Source: Pedobacter psychrodurus (GTDB taxonomy: Bacteria; Bacteroidota; Bacteroidia; Sphingobacteriales; Sphingobacteriaceae). From it: 64,000 nucleotides of DNA. The stretch's first letter is position 1, and each line of letters starts with the position of its first letter. The notes under the pieces were generated by a model. It searched no databases, had not been told where the DNA came from, and worked only from the letters and a program-made list of their open reading frames with translations. The stretch covers positions 33,041-97,040 of the forward strand of contig NZ_SJSO01000010.1 in assembly GCF_004331735.1 (NCBI RefSeq). The letters are read 5' to 3'. A program made the position numbers and the translations under genes. Below, piece after piece: positions 62,034-64,000 of this stretch.

Positions 62034-62439
62034 AAAATGGAATATTTGGTTTAGATTTTTAATTAAGGTTTTAAACATAAGTATATCACTTAACTTTACA
62101 AATAAAACGATTTAGAAGAATTCAAAAGCATATATTAAAGAATAATTTATTTAAACATCAGCAATGATACAATTTGTAGAATCGGTGATAACAAAATGTA
62201 GAATGATTAAAAATCTTTGATTTATTGTCATCGTCTTCCTGATCCGATAACTATCGGATTTATTTCAGAATCTTTTTAAAAAATGAGCTAAATACTAGAT
62301 GTTGAACGGGTTTGGCATGACGATTATCATACAGCTTAATTGAACTTTCTACGTTTTTGTTTATTTGGCGATAATATTAACCAAATATCGATTAAAATTC
62401 GCTAAAACTGATTATTATTGCGGCAATCAAATCCCAAAT
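62034..62439. other. Gene-free divergent region between galM and the aldo/keto reductase
   Basis: No gene. AT-rich promoter region for both divergent genes, with the palindrome atccgata-ac-tatcggat at 62242-62259, nearly identical to one at 10503-10520. Confidence 0.55.
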
Positions 62440-63429
62440 ATGAATCAAATCATTTCAACAGATCGTTACGACAAAATGCTATACCGCCGTTGTGGAAACA
62501 GTGGCATAAAATTGCCCGCAATATCGTTGGGTTTATGGCATAATTTCGGACATGTAAACGTTTTTGAAAACAGCAAAAACCTAATCTATACTGCTTTTAA
62601 CAATGGAATTACCCATTTCGATTTAGCAAATAATTACGGTCCGCCTCCTGGTTCGGCTGAAGAAGTTTTCGGAAAAATTCTTCATGAAGATTTTAAAGGC
62701 TATCGCGATGAAATGATTATTTCAAGCAAAGCCGGATATACCATGTGGGATGGTCCTTATGGCGACTGGGGTTCGAAAAAATACCTGGTTTCTAGTTTAG
62801 ACCAGAGCTTAAAACGCATGAAACTGGATTATGTTGATATTTTTTACCACCATCGCCCCGATCCTGAAACTCCACTTGAAGAAACCATGGGGGCTTTAAG
62901 TCTCTTGGTTCAACAGGGAAAAGCTTTGTATGTAGGCATTTCGAATTATAAAGCTGAAGAAGCCGCAAAAGCAATCAGAATTTTAAAAGATAACGGTACT
63001 CCGTGTTTAATCCACCAGCCTAAATATTCGATGTTTGAACGTTGGGTAGAAGATGGTTTACTTGATGTTTTGGCGCAAAATGGTGTAGGCTGTATTCCAT
63101 TTTCACCATTGGCGCAAGGTTTACTTACCGATAAGTATCTGCATGGTATTCCTTCCGATTCGAGAATAGCTACCAGCGGCATTTTCCTGAAAGAAAGTAA
63201 TATTACGCCCGAAAAATTAGCTGTAATTTCCAAATTAAATGATGTTGCTAAATCGCGCGGACAAAAATTAGCACATATGGCTTTATCGTGGATACTGAAA
63301 GACAAGAGAATTACCACGGTTTTGATAGGTGCCAGTAAACCAGAACAGATTACAGACTCAATTAAAGCTTTAGATAATATTGAATTTAGTGATACAGAAG
63401 TAAAACTGATTGATGAAATTTTAGGTTAA
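62440..63429 (+). CDS. Aldo/keto reductase (YghZ/L-glyceraldehyde-3-phosphate reductase type)
   Basis: A 329-residue NADPH-dependent enzyme from the ATG at 62440; the earlier in-frame ATG at 62365 adds an unlikely N-terminus. Blocks: MLYRRCGNSGIKLPAISLGLW, FDLANNYGPPPGSAEEVFGKIL (catalytic Asp and Tyr), IISSKAGYTMWDGPYGDWGS (catalytic Lys), DYVDIFYHHRPDPETPLEE (catalytic His), IPFSPLAQGLLTDKYL and VLIGASKPEQI (cofactor binding). GPPPGSAEE is typical of the AKR14/YghZ branch, which reduces methylglyoxal and L-glyceraldehyde 3-phosphate. Monocistronic, followed by a strong hairpin. Confidence 0.93.
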   Translation: MNQIISTDRYDKMLYRRCGNSGIKLPAISLGLWHNFGHVNVFENSKNLIYTAFNNGITHFDLANNYGPPPGSAEEVFGKILHEDFKGYRDEMIISSKAGYTMWDGPYGDWGSKKYLVSSLDQSLKRMKLDYVDIFYHHRPDPETPLEETMGALSLLVQQGKALYVGISNYKAEEAAKAIRILKDNGTPCLIHQPKYSMFERWVEDGLLDVLAQNGVGCIPFSPLAQGLLTDKYLHGIPSDSRIATSGIFLKESNITPEKLAVISKLNDVAKSRGQKLAHMALSWILKDKRITTVLIGASKPEQITDSIKALDNIEFSDTEVKLIDEILG

Positions 63430-63436
63430 AACTGAT

Positions 63437-63464
63437 CGTCATTCCCACTCGTTTGGGAATGACG
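63437..63464 (+). terminator. Terminator of the aldo/keto reductase gene
   Basis: cgtcattccca and tgggaatgacg are perfect 11-base arms around ctcgtt, followed by tttctaaaaa, 8 bases after the stop. A repeat of the GTCATTGCGAG/GAAGCAATCT family follows at 63480-63520. Confidence 0.8.
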
Positions 63465-63600
63465 TTTCTAAAAATCGATCGTCATTGCGAGAAGTCTTTT
63501 CAGCCGACGAAGCAATCTTTTATGTTTACCTCTCGTTAAAAGAATTGATTCTTCCAATGAAGAATTGATTACGCAATGATCATACATAACAACATGAATA

Positions 63601-64000
63601 TCAGTATTTTGATTTTAAATTAGTGCTTACAGGAAGTGAAAAGTGAAAGGTAGAACCAGCACCGTAATTACTTTCTGCCCAAATTTTACCATGATGTAAA
63701 TTTATAATCTCTGCACTGAGGTATAAACCTATCCCAAAACCCGAAATGGTTTTAGTTTGTTGGTCTTCCACGCGATAAAACCGATCAAAAAGTTTAGCCA
63801 GATCATGAGACTGAATGCCAATGCCTTTATCTGATACAGAAACATGCATTTCGTTTCCAATAACTTCTGATTGTACCAAAATTGTACTGCCATGATCTGA
63901 ATATTTTACAGCATTACTAATTAAATTTGAAATAACAGAACCAATCTTATCTTTATCTGCATTGATAAATTTAGACTCTCCCTCTACAAAAATAATCTGA
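63601..64000 (-). CDS. Sensor histidine kinase, C-terminal part (cut by the window end)
   Basis: The frame is open to the window edge, so the N-terminus is missing. What is present is the HATPase_c domain. The N box is NLISNAVKYS (encoded near 63900-63930), the G1 box is SVSDKGIGIQ, the F box LFDRFYRVE, and the G2 box SGFGIGLYLSAEIINLHHGKIWAES, ending GAGSTFHFSLPVS. This is the usual C-terminal catalytic end of a membrane histidine kinase, so the dimerisation and sensor regions lie beyond position 64000. Partner response regulator not in the window. Confidence 0.92.
   Translation of the reverse strand, partial: QIIFVEGESKFINADKDKIGSVISNLISNAVKYSDHGSTILVQSEVIGNEMHVSVSDKGIGIQSHDLAKLFDRFYRVEDQQTKTISGFGIGLYLSAEIINLHHGKIWAESNYGAGSTFHFSLPVSTNLKSKY

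Overview
The window comes from a Bacteroidota chromosome, most likely a Sphingobacteriaceae/Pedobacter-like soil bacterium. The evidence is two SusC/SusD pairs, lipoprotein signal peptides ending in SCKK/GCKK, -7 promoter boxes of the TAnnTTTG type, poor Shine-Dalgarno sequences, a lysine-rich topoisomerase I tail, and intergenic repeats of the 'TGAGC-TGTCGAA' and 'GTCATTGCGAG..GAAGCAATCT' kinds.

Layout. (1) 54-1571: two minus-strand chromosomal genes (DUF92 membrane protein, DUF1826-like protein). (2) 2146-9358: a visibly AT-rich accessory island ending next to the 3' end of a tRNA-Arg(TCT) gene (9716-9789). It holds a Hachiman defence system (hamA nuclease, hamB helicase) and then a separate, tightly coupled four-gene operon: an SF1/UvrD-like helicase, an unknown protein, a zinc-ribbon DUF4145 protein and an unknown protein with a hydrophobic segment. 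That operon has its own promoter-like box and is the best candidate for an undescribed system. (3) 10731-34467: a 14-gene, single-direction polysaccharide utilisation locus. It has two SusCD pairs, two GH2 enzymes that both carry the N-x-K uronate clamp, GH10, GH30, GH18, GH88, an alginate-lyase-like polysaccharide lyase, a DUF5009 membrane protein and the glucuronate-catabolism enzymes UxuB and UxuA. A divergent LacI-type regulator (34927-35946) follows two palindromic operator candidates. The enzyme set points to a glucuronic-acid-rich polymer that is cut outside the cytoplasm, imported by SusCD and fed into D-mannonate metabolism.

(4) 36158-45892: housekeeping and mixed genes. These are an MFS exporter divergent from a MarR regulator with matched operators on both promoters, a YycJ-like metallo-hydrolase, an aquaporin, a glutathione peroxidase, topA, a small conserved protein, an AAA/DUF4143 ATPase behind a 16-bp-arm palindrome, and an NTF2-like exported protein. 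(5) 46107-54971: an alpha-2-macroglobulin-like protein and penicillin-binding protein 1C, a classical periplasmic defence/repair pair, here separated by a RAYT transposase with three REP-type palindrome pairs. (6) 55218-64000: an overlapping lysoplasmalogenase-like and alkylglycerol-monooxygenase-like gene pair (possible ether-lipid breakdown), an OB-fold-like exported protein, a PAP2 phosphatase, a Crp/Fnr regulator, a HAD hydrolase, a lipoprotein aldose 1-epimerase, an aldo/keto reductase and the C-terminal part of a sensor histidine kinase cut by the window end.

No CRISPR array, integrase, rRNA or complete insertion sequence was seen. All family assignments rest on motif reading, without database searches.
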